A stretch of 64,000 nt of DNA from Triplophysa rosa (lineage: Eukaryota; Chordata; Actinopteri; Cypriniformes; Nemacheilidae), in the NCBI RefSeq assembly GCF_024868665.1, contig NW_026634436.1:3649-67648 (forward strand), written 5' to 3'. The notes under the pieces were generated by a model. It was not told the origin of the DNA. It searched no databases and saw only the letters and a list, made by a program, of their open reading frames with translations. A program made the translations under genes and the position numbers. The stretch's first letter is position 1. Every line of letters starts with the position of its first letter. Shown in pieces: positions 1 to 10,053 of this stretch.

Positions 1-639
1 CCACCCCGCCAGCAGCCGCGGAAGCCAAGGTGGCCCTCATGGGAAGACCCCAGGGAGATCGGGAATACCTTCGGGCCCCACCCCAGCCATTCCACTGCTG
101 GTTGGTCGATCCGGGACGGTTCCTGCCCCGTCCCAACAGCCCACTTCTAAGAGTTTTCTCTTTCTCTGGGCGTTTATCACAGCCGCTCTCACCCTCTACA
201 CGATGGTGTTCGGCAACTCGACGTTGCGTCACGGCGAGACCCAATGTCGAGGATCATCATCAGCCTAAGCACTCTCATTCGATGGTGCGTTGTGCCACAT
301 CATCGTCTGGGTATTATCACAGCCGCTCTCACCCTCTACACGACAGTGTTCGGCAACTCGACGTTGCGGCAAGACCCAATGTCGAGGATAATCATCAGCC
401 TAAGCACTCTCATTCGATGGTGCGTTGTGCTACATCATCACCAGGCAGGTAAAACTGCAGAGCCAATTTCCTCTCCGGGGGCCCGGAGTACTCCGCGTAC
501 CCCTAGCCTCCCTTTCTCGGTCCCTGAGCGCCTGACAAGAGCTTCCCAAACCGTCACGGTGACTACGGGATACGGTCCGTCTCGGCTACGTGATCCAACT
601 CCCCAGACGCCCGCCCAAGTTTCGGGGCATCCTCTTAAC
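1..639 (+). mobile_element. 5' part of a DIRS-type retrotransposon, degenerate
   Basis: This stretch runs straight into the DIRS reverse transcriptase remnant, so I take it as the upstream (gag-like or linker) part of the same element. No intact reading frame is present. Short open stretches occur in two frames but are broken by a 140-bp tandem duplication and by frameshifts. The left end of the element lies outside the window. Assignment rests on continuity, not on a recognised domain. Confidence 0.5.
163..443 (+). repeat. Two-copy tandem repeat, period 140 bp
   Basis: The phrase beginning TATCACAGCCGCTCTCACCC at 175 recurs at 315, and the whole 140-bp unit is repeated with a 3-bp deletion and few substitutions. 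It lies inside the DIRS remnant and looks like a local tandem duplication. Confidence 0.85.
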
Positions 640-2217
640 TTCAGCAGAGGCAAGGATGCTCCCGTGCTTCAGGCCGAGGTCGCCACCCCTCTGGTGAGGA
701 AGCGATCATGCTCGTCCCTCTAGCCGAGATGTTCAACGGGTTTTACAGCCCATACTTCATCGTCCCCAAAAAAGCGGGGGTCGCTAGACCTGCGTACCCT
801 GAACAGGCACCTACTCAAGCTGCCATTCAGGATGATTACGCAGAAGCGCTTCCTGGCATCTATCAGATGTCAAGATGGATTCATGGCAATCGACCTGAAG
901 GACGCTTACTTCATGTCTCGCTTTCGAGGGTCGGGCATATCAGTACGGAGTCCTCCCTTTCGGTCTGTCCCTGTCCCCACGAGTCTTCACGAAGATCGTG
1001 GAAGCCGCCTTCACTCCCCTCAGTGAGAGAGGTGTGCGGGTACTAAACTATCTCGACAACTGGCTCATTTGACACACTCATGAGATCTGTTATGTACACA
1101 CACGGACCTAGTGCTTCGGCACCTAGATCGATTGGGACCACAGGTCAACCGAGAAAAGAACAAGCTCTCCTCTGTGCAGAGCATCCTCTTTTTTGGTATG
1201 GAACTCAACTCTGTCTCCATTACAGCACGATTGACTCAGAAAGCGCTCAGTCAGTGTTGAACTGCCTGGAATATTTCAAGCAGCCAGCGGTCCCCCTGAA
1301 ATTCAGAGGCTCCTGGGCACATGGCATCCTCGGCGGTGGTGATACCCCTCGGGTTGATGCACATGAGACCGCTCCAACACTGGCTACAGAGTCGAGTTCC
1401 CTGGAGAGCGTGGCACACGGGCAGCAGGCAGATGGTGATTATGCCTATCTGCTGACGCACCCTAACCCCTGGTCTTCAATGACCTTTCTACGGATGGGGG
1501 TCCCTCTCGGGCAGGTCATGAGGCACGTCGTGGTGACGGCAGACGCCTCCTTGCAGGATTGGGGTGCCGTGTACAATGGGCAAGCAGTGTCTGGGCGATG
1601 GACGGGCCCCCGCCTGTGCAGGCATATCAACTGCCTAGAGTTGTTGGATGTGCTACTTGCACTGAAGGGGCTACAACCTCTCGTGCAGGCCAAGCACGTG
1701 CTGGTCCGGCAGACAGCACAACTGCCATAGCGTATATCAACCGCCAGGGTGGCGTTTGCTCTCGGCAGCTAACACGACTCGCCCGACGCCTCCTCCTGTG
1801 GAGTCCGCAGGTGAGCAGATCCCTGCGAGCCACACATATCCCAGGCGACCTGAACCAGACAACCGATGCGCTCTCTCGTCAGTTGACGCCTCGCGGAGAG
1901 TGGCGACTCCACCCCCGCGCAGTCCAGCTCATTGGGTACAGTTCGGGCGAGCTCAGGTAGACCTGTTCGCCTCCCTGGACACCACCTATTGCCCGCTAGG
2001 GTACTCCCGTCCGAGGCTCCCCTCGGCACGGATGCTCTAGCGCACAGCTGACCGTGGGACAAGCGGTGCAATGAGGCTCACTCCCCCCAGTGAGCCTCAT
2101 TGCACAGCGCCATACTGGCCCAGCCGGACTTGGTTCTCGGAGCTAATGCTCTTGACGACAGCTCCCCCCGGCCGATTCCCCTGACGAAGGACCTGCTTTC
2201 CCAGGGGAAGGGCACGT
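640..2217 (+). pseudogene. DIRS retrotransposon reverse transcriptase / RNase H, broken
   Basis: DIRS elements copy RNA to DNA with this enzyme and integrate with a tyrosine recombinase instead of an integrase. Visible in order, in several frames: FNGFYSPYFIVPKK (about 730-775), ITQKRFLASIRCQDGFMAIDL (about 832-895), LKDAYF, an LNYLDNWL trace near 1045, the RNase H start VVVTADASLQDWGAVYNG (about 1528-1580), CLELLDVLLALKGL (about 1633-1675), STAIAYINRQGG (about 1714-1750), HIPGDLNQTTDALSRQ (about 1835-1885), and QVDLFAS (about 1955). The usual RT catalytic YLDD-like site reads YLDN. Several frameshifts and stops make it non-functional. The frame continues through the point where the LINE is inserted at 2218. 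Confidence 0.85.
2066..2105. repeat. Perfect 17-bp hairpin in DIRS coding region
   Basis: GTGCAATGAGGCTCACT at 2066-2082 is followed by six C and then its exact reverse complement at 2089-2105. It sits where DIRS polyproteins have a PPVSLIAQ-like segment, so the inverted copy is a secondary rearrangement inside the pseudogene. Confidence 0.9.
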
Positions 2218-2223
2218 TCTTAG

Positions 2224-5200
2224 ATTAGATTCAACTTTATTGTCATTACACATGTACAAGTACAAGGCAACGAAATGTAGTTTAGGTCTAACCAGAAGCG
2301 CAATAAGCAAGTGCAGGATATACAGTTGTGCATAAATACATAAATACAGGATAAAGCAAAATTATGAAGAATTTACAAGTGGCAATGTACTATGACCATT
2401 ATATACAGATGGCTATTTACTGAAAACAGAAATTTACTGATGGATATGTACAATATAAATTAGACTATGCAGAACAGTAGTGCAATGAATATAAAGTGCA
2501 TAAATTATGGACAGCAGTTATTAAGTTAAAGTAAACAGTGCTGTAGATGAGTTATTGCAGTATTCAGTACATAGTAATGGAGTGCAGATGATGCGGTATA
2601 TGTGTAATAATCCAGTAGTGCAAATAACATTAGTACATAGTACTGGAGTGCAAATGATGCAGTATATGTATAAATAGTCCGGTAGAGCAAGTAAACATGT
2701 AGTACATGTGTAGACAGTCCAGTCGTGCACTTGACAGGCCTGTAGTGCAATAAACAAAACAATATAGCAGCATTGAGTAGAGGTATATGAGGGGGTTGTG
2801 GAATCAGCGGGGGGTAGAGTTCAATAGCAAGACAGCTCTGGGAAAAAAGCTGTTTCTCAGTCTGCTAGTCCTTGTCCGGAGGCATCTGAGGCGCCTGCCA
2901 GAAGGCAGGAGAGAAAACAGTCTGTGGGCGGGGTGAGAGGAGTCCTTAAGAATGCCGCGAGCTCGACGCAGACAGCGTTTCCTCTGGATGTCCTCAATGG
3001 CTGAAAGTGGAGTCCCTGTGATGCGCTGGGCGGTTTTCACCACCCGCTGCAGTGCCTTGCGCTCTGCAACAGAGCAGCTCCCATACCAGGCTGTGACACA
3101 GTTGGTTAGGATGCTCTCTACTGCGCAGCGGTAGAAGTTCACCAGGATAGCTGAAGACAGTTGGTTCTTCTTCAGGGTCCTCAGGAAGAAGAGGCGCTGG
3201 TGAGCCTTCTTGACCAGGCTGGAGGTGTTGGTGGTCCAGGACAGGTCCTCCGAAATATGGGTCCCCAGGAACTTAAAGCTGGGGACACGCTCAACAGCCA
3301 TCCCGTTAATGTGGATGGGGTCATGTGTGCCTCCTCTCTCCTTCCTGAAGTCCACGATGAGCTCCTTTGTCTTGGAAGTGTTAAGGAGCAGGTTGTTGTC
3401 TGAGCACCATGTGGCCAGGTGCTGGACCTCCTCTCTGTAGGCAGTCTCATCGTTGTTGCTGATGAGACCAATCACTGTAGTATCGTCTGCAAACTTGATG
3501 ATGGCATTAGATCCATTCACAGGCCTGCAGTCGAGTGTGAAGAGGGAGTAGAGAAAGGGGCTCAGAACACAGCCCTGTGGAACGCCAGTGTTAAGTGTGA
3601 TGGTGGTGGAGCAGATGTGGCCTGACCTAACAAGCTGAGGTCTGTTTGTCAGAAAGTCCATAATCCAGTTGCAAATGGAGGTGTTAATACCCAGGTTCCC
3701 AAGTTTGGTGATTAACTTGGAAGGGACGACAGTATTGAATGCAGAGCTGAAGTCAACAAACAGCATTCGTGCATAAGTGTTTTTATTGTCCAAGTGTGTG
3801 AGTACAGAGTGCAGTGCTATGGAGACGGCATCCTCTGTGCTCCTATTGCTGCGGTAGGCAAACTGGTATGGGTCCAGTGTGGATGGAAGGGAGTCCTTTA
3901 GGTGAGCCAGGACCAGCCGCTCAAAGCACTTCATAACAATAGGTGTGAGTGCTACAGGTCGGTAGTCATTCAGGCACGTAGGGCTAGAGTGTTTCGGCAC
4001 TGGAACAATGGAGGTGGATTTAAAGCATGCTGGCACAACTGCTTGGGCGAGGGACAGGTTGAAAATATCCGTAAAGACCCCAGCGAGTTGCTCTGCACAT
4101 GCCCTAAGTACACGACCGGGGATGCCGTCTGGTCCAGCAGCCTTCCGTGCGTTGATCCGGCTCAGTGCCGTGTAGACATCTGAGAAGGTGAGTGTGGTGG
4201 TCGGGTGGTCATCTAAGGGTGTGAGCTTGGTGGCAGTTTCCTTATTGTCTCTCTCAAAGCGAGCATAAAAGTCATTAAGCTCGTTCAGGAAGACAACATC
4301 TGTGGCTATGGGGGTGGAGTGGCTGGGTTTGTAGTCGCTGATGGCCTGGATGCCCTGCCACATTCGTCGAGGATCAGAGTTGGAAAAGTGCTCCTCTAGC
4401 TTTAGCTTGTAGCAGTGCTTGGCCTTTTTGATGTCCCTCTTCAGATTTGCCCTGGAAGTGCTGTAGGCCTGTGCATCACCTGAGCTGAAGGCAGTGTTGC
4501 GTGACTTCAACAGGAGGCGCACTTCCTTGTTCATCCATGGCTTCTGATTTGGGTATGTAGTGATCTGTTTCTGGGTTGTAACACTGTCTATGGTGATGTT
4601 AATGTAGTCCAGTACAGAGGAGGTGTAGCTGTCTATGTCCATATGAAAGCCACAGGTAGCCTGAGAAGCAAACATACTCCAGTCTGTGTCTTGTAACCTG
4701 TCCTGGAGTGTTGAGTCTGCCCCCGCAGGCCACACTTTGATGGTCCTTACTGATGGCTTCACACGATTAATGATGGGTGAATACTTGGGGGTAAGGAACA
4801 GAGAAAGGTGATCAGATTGACCCAGGTGGGGGAGGGGGGTCACAGCGTAAGCTTCAGCCATGTTTGTATAGACATGGTCCAAAGTTTTGTTTCCTCTGGT
4901 GGGACAGGAAACATGCTGGTGAAATTTGGGGAGCACTGTCTTTAAGTTTGAGTGATTAAAATCTCCTGCAACAATAAATGCAGCCTCCGGGTGAGCAGTC
5001 TGTTGTTTACTGATGGCCGCATGAAGTTCGTTCATAGCAAGCTTGGCATCAGCATCCGGAGGAATGTAAGCTACCGTTGTAATGGTGGACGTGAACTCCC
5101 GTGGCAGATAAAACGGTCTACATTTAACCATGAGAAACTCTAGGTTAGCTGAGCAGTGTCTCCCAACAATAACAGAGTTCGTGCACCAAGCTTTGTTAAC

Positions 5201-5766
5201 GTAAATGCACAGTCCTCCGCCTCTGGTCTTACCGGATTCATCTGCCGTCCTATCTGCCCGAAGTGTGTGGTGTCCCGCTAGCTCAGTAGCATTGTCCGGT
5301 ATGCCGCTGTTTAGCCACGTTTCAGTGAAAATCATGACATTGCAGTTCAAAAGTCTTTTTCTATGAATGATGCGGAGTCGAATCTGATCCATTTTGTTCA
5401 CCAATGACCGTACATTAGCGAGGAAAATGCTGGGTAAAGAGAGCTGATGCGGTGTTAGCTTTAGCTTAGCTCTTAGCCCTCCGCGCTTCCCCCGCCTTTG
5501 TTTACTATCTCGACGCCGCCGGCGAGCACTTCCGCCCGGCCGTGTAGGGTGCGTAGCATCGGGTGTTCTGGCGATCTCAGGGACGAGTTGAAGATTGCAG
5601 ATAAAACTTCCGGGAATGCGCAAACCAATATCCAATAGTTCATGCCGGGTGTACGATGTAAAGGCATAGCTGTCCTGCACGATCAGACCCGAGATGAGCA
5701 AGAAAAACACTGCATAAATGCAAAAACTGGAGAGACCCTGAGCCTCGCGATGTGCACGCGCCGCCA
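2224..5766 (-). mobile_element. Young non-LTR retrotransposon (LINE, Jockey/L2-CR1-Rex group) inserted in DIRS
   Basis: The element lies on the minus strand and is flanked by TCTTAG at 2218-2223 and at 5767-5772, a 6-bp target duplication. Removing the insert joins ...GKGTF with LGYPRPDLWNL of the DIRS recombinase region in frame. It contains one uninterrupted 987-aa ORF, then about 580 bp of 3' UTR, ending (minus strand) in GACAATAAAGTTGAATCTAA. The 5' end coincides with the ORF's ATG, so there is no 5' UTR; this could be slight 5' truncation. The lack of stops or frameshifts indicates recent insertion. Subclade assignment is by motif only. Confidence 0.9.
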
Positions 5767-5767
5767 T
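2804..5767 (-). CDS. LINE ORF: AP-type endonuclease plus reverse transcriptase, intact
   Basis: The 987-aa product would nick target DNA and copy the element's RNA at the nick (target-primed reverse transcription). Residues 1-110 hold a hydrophobic start and a basic stretch (about 80-100). The endonuclease follows, with ANVRSLVNK (about 117-125), TETW (148-151), GDFN (268-271) and SDH (318-320). The reverse transcriptase has [10 protein letters not shown] (542-551), DFSSAF (672-677), [10 protein letters not shown] (728-737) and the catalytic FADD (759-762). The C-terminal part (about 850-980) carries the usual RT tail, including LLPSGRR. All catalytic motifs seen are intact. The ATG is the first codon of the element and its first base lies at the target-duplication junction. 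An upstream small ORF, if the family has one, is missing. Confidence 0.92.
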   Translation of the reverse strand: MAARAHREAQGLSSFCIYAVFFLLISGLIVQDSYAFTSYTRHELLDIGLRIPGSFICNLQLVPEIARTPDATHPTRPGGSARRRRRDSKQRRGKRGGLRAKLKLTPHQLSLPSIFLANVRSLVNKMDQIRLRIIHRKRLLNCNVMIFTETWLNSGIPDNATELAGHHTLRADRTADESGKTRGGGLCIYVNKAWCTNSVIVGRHCSANLEFLMVKCRPFYLPREFTSTITTVAYIPPDADAKLAMNELHAAISKQQTAHPEAAFIVAGDFNHSNLKTVLPKFHQHVSCPTRGNKTLDHVYTNMAEAYAVTPLPHLGQSDHLSLFLTPKYSPIINRVKPSVRTIKVWPAGADSTLQDRLQDTDWSMFASQATCGFHMDIDSYTSSVLDYINITIDSVTTQKQITTYPNQKPWMNKEVRLLLKSRNTAFSSGDAQAYSTSRANLKRDIKKAKHCYKLKLEEHFSNSDPRRMWQGIQAISDYKPSHSTPIATDVVFLNELNDFYARFERDNKETATKLTPLDDHPTTTLTFSDVYTALSRINARKAAGPDGIPGRVLRACAEQLAGVFTDIFNLSLAQAVVPACFKSTSIVPVPKHSSPTCLNDYRPVALTPIVMKCFERLVLAHLKDSLPSTLDPYQFAYRSNRSTEDAVSIALHSVLTHLDNKNTYARMLFVDFSSAFNTVVPSKLITKLGNLGINTSICNWIMDFLTNRPQLVRSGHICSTTITLNTGVPQGCVLSPFLYSLFTLDCRPVNGSNAIIKFADDTTVIGLISNNDETAYREEVQHLATWCSDNNLLLNTSKTKELIVDFRKERGGTHDPIHINGMAVERVPSFKFLGTHISEDLSWTTNTSSLVKKAHQRLFFLRTLKKNQLSSAILVNFYRCAVESILTNCVTAWYGSCSVAERKALQRVVKTAQRITGTPLSAIEDIQRKRCLRRARGILKDSSHPAHRLFSLLPSGRRLRCLRTRTSRLRNSFFPRAVLLLNSTPR

Positions 5768-5770
5768 CTT

Positions 5771-6560
5771 AGGGTATCCCAGGCCAGACCTCTGGAACCT
5801 CCATGTCTGGCCCCTGGATGAGATGAGGAGATCCTGAGTGGCCTACCCCCTGCGGCGGTTAGGACCATCACTCAGGCTAGGGACCTGGCCACTAGGTGGC
5901 TATACGCCTGTAAGTGGTGCCTCTTCTCATCCTGGTGCTCTTCTTGAAGAGAAGACCCGCGGAGTTGCTCGATTGGGAACGTGCTGTCCTTCCAGAGACT
6001 CGAGAGTAATCTCTCCCCTTCCGCACTGAACGTGTATGTAGCCGCTATTGCCGCTCATCACGACCCAGTTGCTGGTAAGTCTCTAGGACAGCACAACCTG
6101 ATCAATTGGTTCCTAAGGGGTGCGGGAAGGCACTGCCTCACCCGCGCTCTGTACCCTCTTGCAACCTTGATGCGGTCCTGGAGCCCCTCGGAGATGCCGC
6201 TCTTTCTCACCTCATGATGAAGATGGCTCTCTGGATGGCGCTCAAGAGGGTAGCTGACCTAAAAGCTTTCTCCGTGTCCACAGATTGCCTAGAACTCGGG
6301 CCCGGTGATTCTCATGCTATCCTGAGACCCCGGCCCGGCTATGTGCCCAAAGTTCCCACCACTCCCCCTACACCAGGTGGTGAACTTACAGGCGCTCCCC
6401 ACCGGGGAGGAAGACCCAACCCCATCCGTGTTGTGTCCAGTACGCGCATTGCACCTCTGCTTGGACCGCACGCAGAGCCACAGGAGCTCTGAACAGCTCT
6501 TTGTCTGTTTTGGAGATCAGCAGGGAGCAGCCCTGGCCCTTAGACCGGGTACCATCTGAG
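5771..6560 (+). pseudogene. DIRS tyrosine recombinase, truncated and broken
   Basis: This is the continuation of the DIRS polyprotein after the LINE: LGYPRPDLWNLHVWPLDE, ITQARDLATRWLYACKW (about 5865-5910), LNVYVAAIAAHH (about 6028-6063) and ALKRVADLKAFSVS (about 6238-6280, with the first conserved Arg of the R-H-R-Y catalytic set). RPGYVPKV (about 6335-6355) and EQLFVCFG (about 6492-6513) follow. The part that should carry the later His, Arg and catalytic Tyr is not recognisable after about 6560, and frameshifts occur throughout, so it cannot catalyse integration. Confidence 0.85.
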
Positions 6561-7114
6561 TTATCCACAACATAGCTCTAACCGGACCTAGTGCTACCGG
6601 ACGTTGTAACCCCCCAGCAGGGCGGTTCCGTCTGATGTATCTTCATGATTGGTTCCCACCTGGGTAACCCATGACCTTCCCTAGGTGGACCTCCACCTCA
6701 CAGTTAACTCCTTCAGTCCGCACATTCTTCCCATGAGTTCTCCCCCATCGCTGAGACCATGTTGGTATCTCCACTAAACTCCTCCCTCCGGTAGGAAGTG
6801 GTCTCTGTAGCGCATCCCCCGCTTGAGGAAGTAGCACTTACCCAGTGGCCTTACGGTACCAGGCGGCTTCTCGCTGTTAGAGAAACAAGGCCGCCGCCTG
6901 TGAGGCCGAAGGCAGGGGCCTTCCCACCTTTCAAGTAAAGCTCTGGGACCCCCTACCTACCCACTGGTAGGTTACAATTTCGCGGTAGCGCTCACGGCTG
7001 ACACGCCCAGGCCAGTCACCGTCGCTTCGCTAGAGATTGTGACAGGGCACAGTGTTATGGCGTTTTCCATAGGAACCCCATCTGTCGGTTCGACACAACG
7101 TCGAGAGATACAGA

Positions 7115-7156
7115 TGTAACCTCAGTTCCCTGATGGAGGGAACGAGATGTTGTGTC
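7115..7156. repeat. DIRS terminal inverted repeat, left arm
   Basis: TCCCTGATGGAGGGAACGAG at 7126-7145 is the reverse complement of CTCGTTCCCTCCATCAGGGA at 7383-7402, and the match continues with few differences over about 42 bp. The two arms enclose about 215 bp. Confidence 0.85.
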
Positions 7157-7371
7157 CTCCTTGCCACAACACGTGCTGCCCACTGCAGCAGTCGTGAGAG
7201 GTCTCAGGCTCCTCAGAACTAAGGTGAATGAATGAGGCACGCCATCTCCCTTTTATACCCGGATATCCGGGGTCGGAGTCCGGCATGCAAATTTCATTCG
7301 CCAATTTTCATTGGCCTTTTCTAAGAAGTCGGAAGCGATTGGTTCTCAGGGACGAACCCCATCTGTCGGCT

Positions 7372-7415
7372 CGACACAACGTCTCGTTCCCTCCATCAGG
7401 GAACTGAAGTTACAT
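7372..7415. repeat. DIRS terminal inverted repeat, right arm
   Basis: This arm pairs with 7115-7156. It starts with GACACAAC and ends in GAACTGAAGTTACA. It also belongs to the second copy of the nearby direct repeat. Confidence 0.85.
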
Positions 7416-7624
7416 ACATAACCAAGACGTTTTCTGTGCCAAAAAATGAATGCTGACAATGGAGGGCAGAGTTATCATAGAGCCACAAGAGCTAACAGAT
7501 TTACACTCTGCATTAGCTGTGTTGTTTGGCTGCTACTATGTATTCAATGTGCACTACCAGGAAGCAGCCACCAATACGCTGGAGTTCATTCAGAGGTAAT
7601 CATAAATTAATTAACAATTATTAA

Positions 7625-7960
7625 AGGGATACTCCACCCAAAAATAAAATTCTGTCATAAATTATTCACCCTGAAGTCGTTCGACAACTGTAGGACCTCC
7701 GTTCATCTTCGGTACACAAATGAAGATTTGTGTTTTCCAGACACGTATTGAGACTGATGCGCAAGTCAGGAAATTGTTCATTGAAGTTCATTTTTCTTTA
7801 TTTGTTTGTTTGCACAGTATCCACGTGGCTTTATACAGTTAAGGCTGAACCACTGGAGTCACATGGACTATTTCAACAATGTCTTTACTCACTTTCTGTA
7901 GTTTGAGAGTTGGTTGCGTTGCAGCCTATGGGGGAGTCAGAAAGCTTCTGGACCTTAATT
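7625..7960 (+). mobile_element. MITE fragment, TTAA|AGGGATA end (right end lost)
   Basis: TTAA at 7621-7624 is followed by AGGGATACTCCACCC, with the usual cyprinid follow-on TTCTGTCATAAATTATTCAC. No matching right end is found before the next element, so the right limit is approximate. Confidence 0.55.
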
Positions 7961-8293
7961 TCAAACTGGTTCTCTAGACAAGATTTATGTAAACCTCCCA
8001 TCGTACAAACACTGAGTTATTAATACCAGATTTGTGATTACATGCATTACGCAACTCTTGTTAACACTTGCCTATGCTGATATGCTTAAAGGGTCTAACA
8101 TGTACAGCTATACAGTACACTAATAACCATGTAGAGACAAGGTGTCTTTAATTGTGATCGTTTTCTGGTACTTTTTTAGAAGAGAACCTCAGCAGAGATT
8201 TCAATTAAAGCATCTGAAGTTTTGTTATAACAGGTTAAGCATCTGAAACCATTAGCATTATGAAGTCGAAAAAAAAGCTGTTTATGAAGTTAA

Positions 8294-8568
8294 AGGCATA
8301 GTTCACCCAAAACAAATGTCATCATTTACTCCCACCCTCTTGTCATTTCAAACCTGTATGACTTTCTTTCTTCAGCAGAACAAAAAAGAAGATAATTTGA
8401 AGAATGTTGGTAGCAGAAAACTGTCGGTCCCCATTGACTTGCTTTAGTTTCTTCAAAAGATTCTTCAAAATATCTTATTTTTCATTCAGCAGAAGGAAGT
8501 AAGTCATACAGGTTTAAAATGAGAAGAGGGTGGGTGACATTGACATTGTTATTGGGTGAACTATCCCT
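8294..8568. mobile_element. Palindromic MITE with TTAA target duplication, 275 bp
   Basis: TTAA stands at 8290-8293 and 8569-8572. The ends are AGGCATAGTTCACCCA and TGGGTGAACTATCCCT, inverted copies of each other. The inner parts (CAAACCTGTATGACTT against AAGTCATACAGGTTT) are also inverted, so most of the element can fold into one hairpin. This is a very common class of non-autonomous DNA element in cyprinids (Angel-like in form). Confidence 0.85.
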
Positions 8569-8984
8569 TTAACTGTTAAAACACTTGAGCCAGTGTTAAA
8601 TTTTACTCTAATCTACAGCTGTCAGTTGAATCTCTGGCCTGACTAAACAGTTCAAGATTTAGATCTAGTTTTGCAGAAATATTTAAGAATTAAATGCATT
8701 TTACAAATATTGTGTCTTCATTTTATTAATTTTTTCCCTTTTCATTCATAAATGATTTATAAATATTGATAAGTATATTCAGTTCAAATTCAGTTTATAA
8801 ATAATGCTAAATGTGTTTTTCTTGTGCTCGCAGGTTAATTCTGAGAATACACCCTGATAGCACCAAATGCCAAAATCACATATCAGCCAGACACGGAGGA
8901 AAATCACCAGCCTGAATCCATGTGGCATCTTTCATCAACGAGCTTGATGAGTAATGAACACTACTGATGACAACACTAAACAAA
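8569..8984 (+). other. AT-rich stretch before the solo LTR
   Basis: This is AT-rich unique-looking sequence. Apart from the second exon of the degraded domain gene (from about 8833) I see nothing in it. Confidence 0.5.
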
Positions 8985-9229
8985 CATGTTGTCACGGCAG
9001 AGATACACTCAGGAGTCAGATGCAGGGTTCGAATGCAGAATTTATTCGCAGTACAAAAACAACAAGAGTTCAGACAGTAATACCAGGCAGGGAGAACAGA
9101 GTTCGAGTAGGCTCGAGCGCTCGGCCAGGGAGAGAGGGTGAATGTTCAAAAGGGCAGTGCCTAACTGGGGGATGTCAGGGAACAAACGGCCCACAGGGAA
9201 CCGTGGGGTTCAAAAAGGGTAATCCCCAA

Positions 9230-9845
9230 GGCAAACAAAAAATCCAAATGAAAGAGTAATCCACAAAGCAAACGGAAAAATACAAATGAAAGTATAATCC
9301 ACAAGGCAACGAAAAATACAAATGAAAGTATAATCCACAAGGCAACGAAAAATACAAATGAAAGTATAATCCACAAGGCAACGAAAAATACAAATGAAAG
9401 TATAATCCACAAGGCAACAAAAATTTCCAAATGAAAGTATAATCCACAAGGCAACAAATTTCCAAATGAAAGTATAATCCACAAGGCAACAAAAATTTCC
9501 AAATGAAAGTATAATCCACAAGGCAACAAACATTTCCAAATGAAAGTATAATCCACAAAGCAACAAAAATTTCCAAATGAAAGTATAATCCACAAGGCAA
9601 CAAAAATTTCCAAATGAAAGTATAATCCACAAAGCAACAAAAATTTCCAAATGAAAGTAATCCACAAGGCAACAAAAATTTCCAAATGAAAGTAATCCAC
9701 AAGGCAAAAATCCAAATGAAAGTAATCCACAAGGCAAAAATCCAAATGAAAGTAATCCACAAGGCAAAAATCCAAATGAAAGTAATCCACAAGGCAAAAA
9801 TCCAAATGAAAGTAATCCACAAGGCAAAAATCCAAATGAAAGAAG
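9230..9845 (+). repeat. Minisatellite, about 18 units of 30-38 bp
   Basis: The units share the core CCAAATGAAAGTA(TA)ATCCAC followed by AAGGCAA. Three subtypes lie in order: with GAAAAATAC, with AAAAATTTCC, and five short 30-bp units at the right end. Similar units are clustered, as expected from slippage or unequal exchange. It lies inside the solo LTR. Confidence 0.95.
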
Positions 9846-9980
9846 TTCACCCCCCACAGAAAGAATCTCTCCGGGCAGGGCCGGATTATCCAATGGGCAT
9901 TATGGGCACAGGCCCAGGGGCCCATGCGCGCTTGGGGCCCAGGCAAGGGTAAGAAAATTTCACATAACAGCGTTTACGCC

Positions 9981-10053
9981 AAATTCATTTGTGTGCGCAC
10001 ATTGAGGTGCACACACAAATTCATTTGTGTGCGCACATTGAGGTGCACACACA
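9981..10053 (+). repeat. Two-copy 36-bp direct repeat
   Basis: AAATTCATTTGTGTGCGCAC begins at 9981 and again at 10017. Each unit also contains the internal palindrome GTGTGCGCAC and GTGCACACAC. Confidence 0.9.

Larger units (their letters stand above)
6561..7430 (+). mobile_element. 3' noncoding end of the DIRS element with terminal repeats
   Basis: This stretch has no coding potential that I can recognise. It ends in a pair of inverted repeats (7115-7156 and 7372-7415). A direct repeat, AACCCCATCTGTCGG, starts near 7075 and again near 7356. Split repeats of this kind are typical of DIRS termini. The element appears to end near 7430, after GTTACATACATAACC. Confidence 0.7.
7459..8954 (+). pseudogene. 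Two degraded terminal exons of an unplaced fish multi-copy domain
   Basis: Exon 1, about 7459-7595, is open and reads ...VIIEPQELTDLHSALAVLF, then CYYVFNVHYQEAATNTLEFI, ending at a GT donor (7596). Exon 2 starts after a CAG acceptor at about 8832 and reads LILRIHPDSTKC. After a frameshift it reads HVASFINELDE and stops at 8954. The layout (hydrophobic block, YxFNxxY..A..TLEFIQR, HPDS.., then NPxVxxFI..L) resembles the C-terminal domain I recall from large uncharacterised fish families, some with SAM or zinc-finger domains. I cannot name the gene. The intron now holds a MITE and a MITE fragment. It may instead be coding sequence captured by a transposon. Confidence 0.45.

Noticed and set aside
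438..653. Minus-strand frame over the DIRS 5' part
   Set aside because: It is antisense to the DIRS remnant and has no recognisable domain.
3161..5143. Several plus-strand frames across the LINE
   Set aside because: They are shadows of the intact 987-codon minus-strand ORF.
9161..9946. Long open frames (215-261 codons) in all three minus-strand frames
   Set aside because: They are translations of the 30-38-bp minisatellite, whose unit lacks stops. The repetitive peptides carry no domain, and the tract lies in an LTR.
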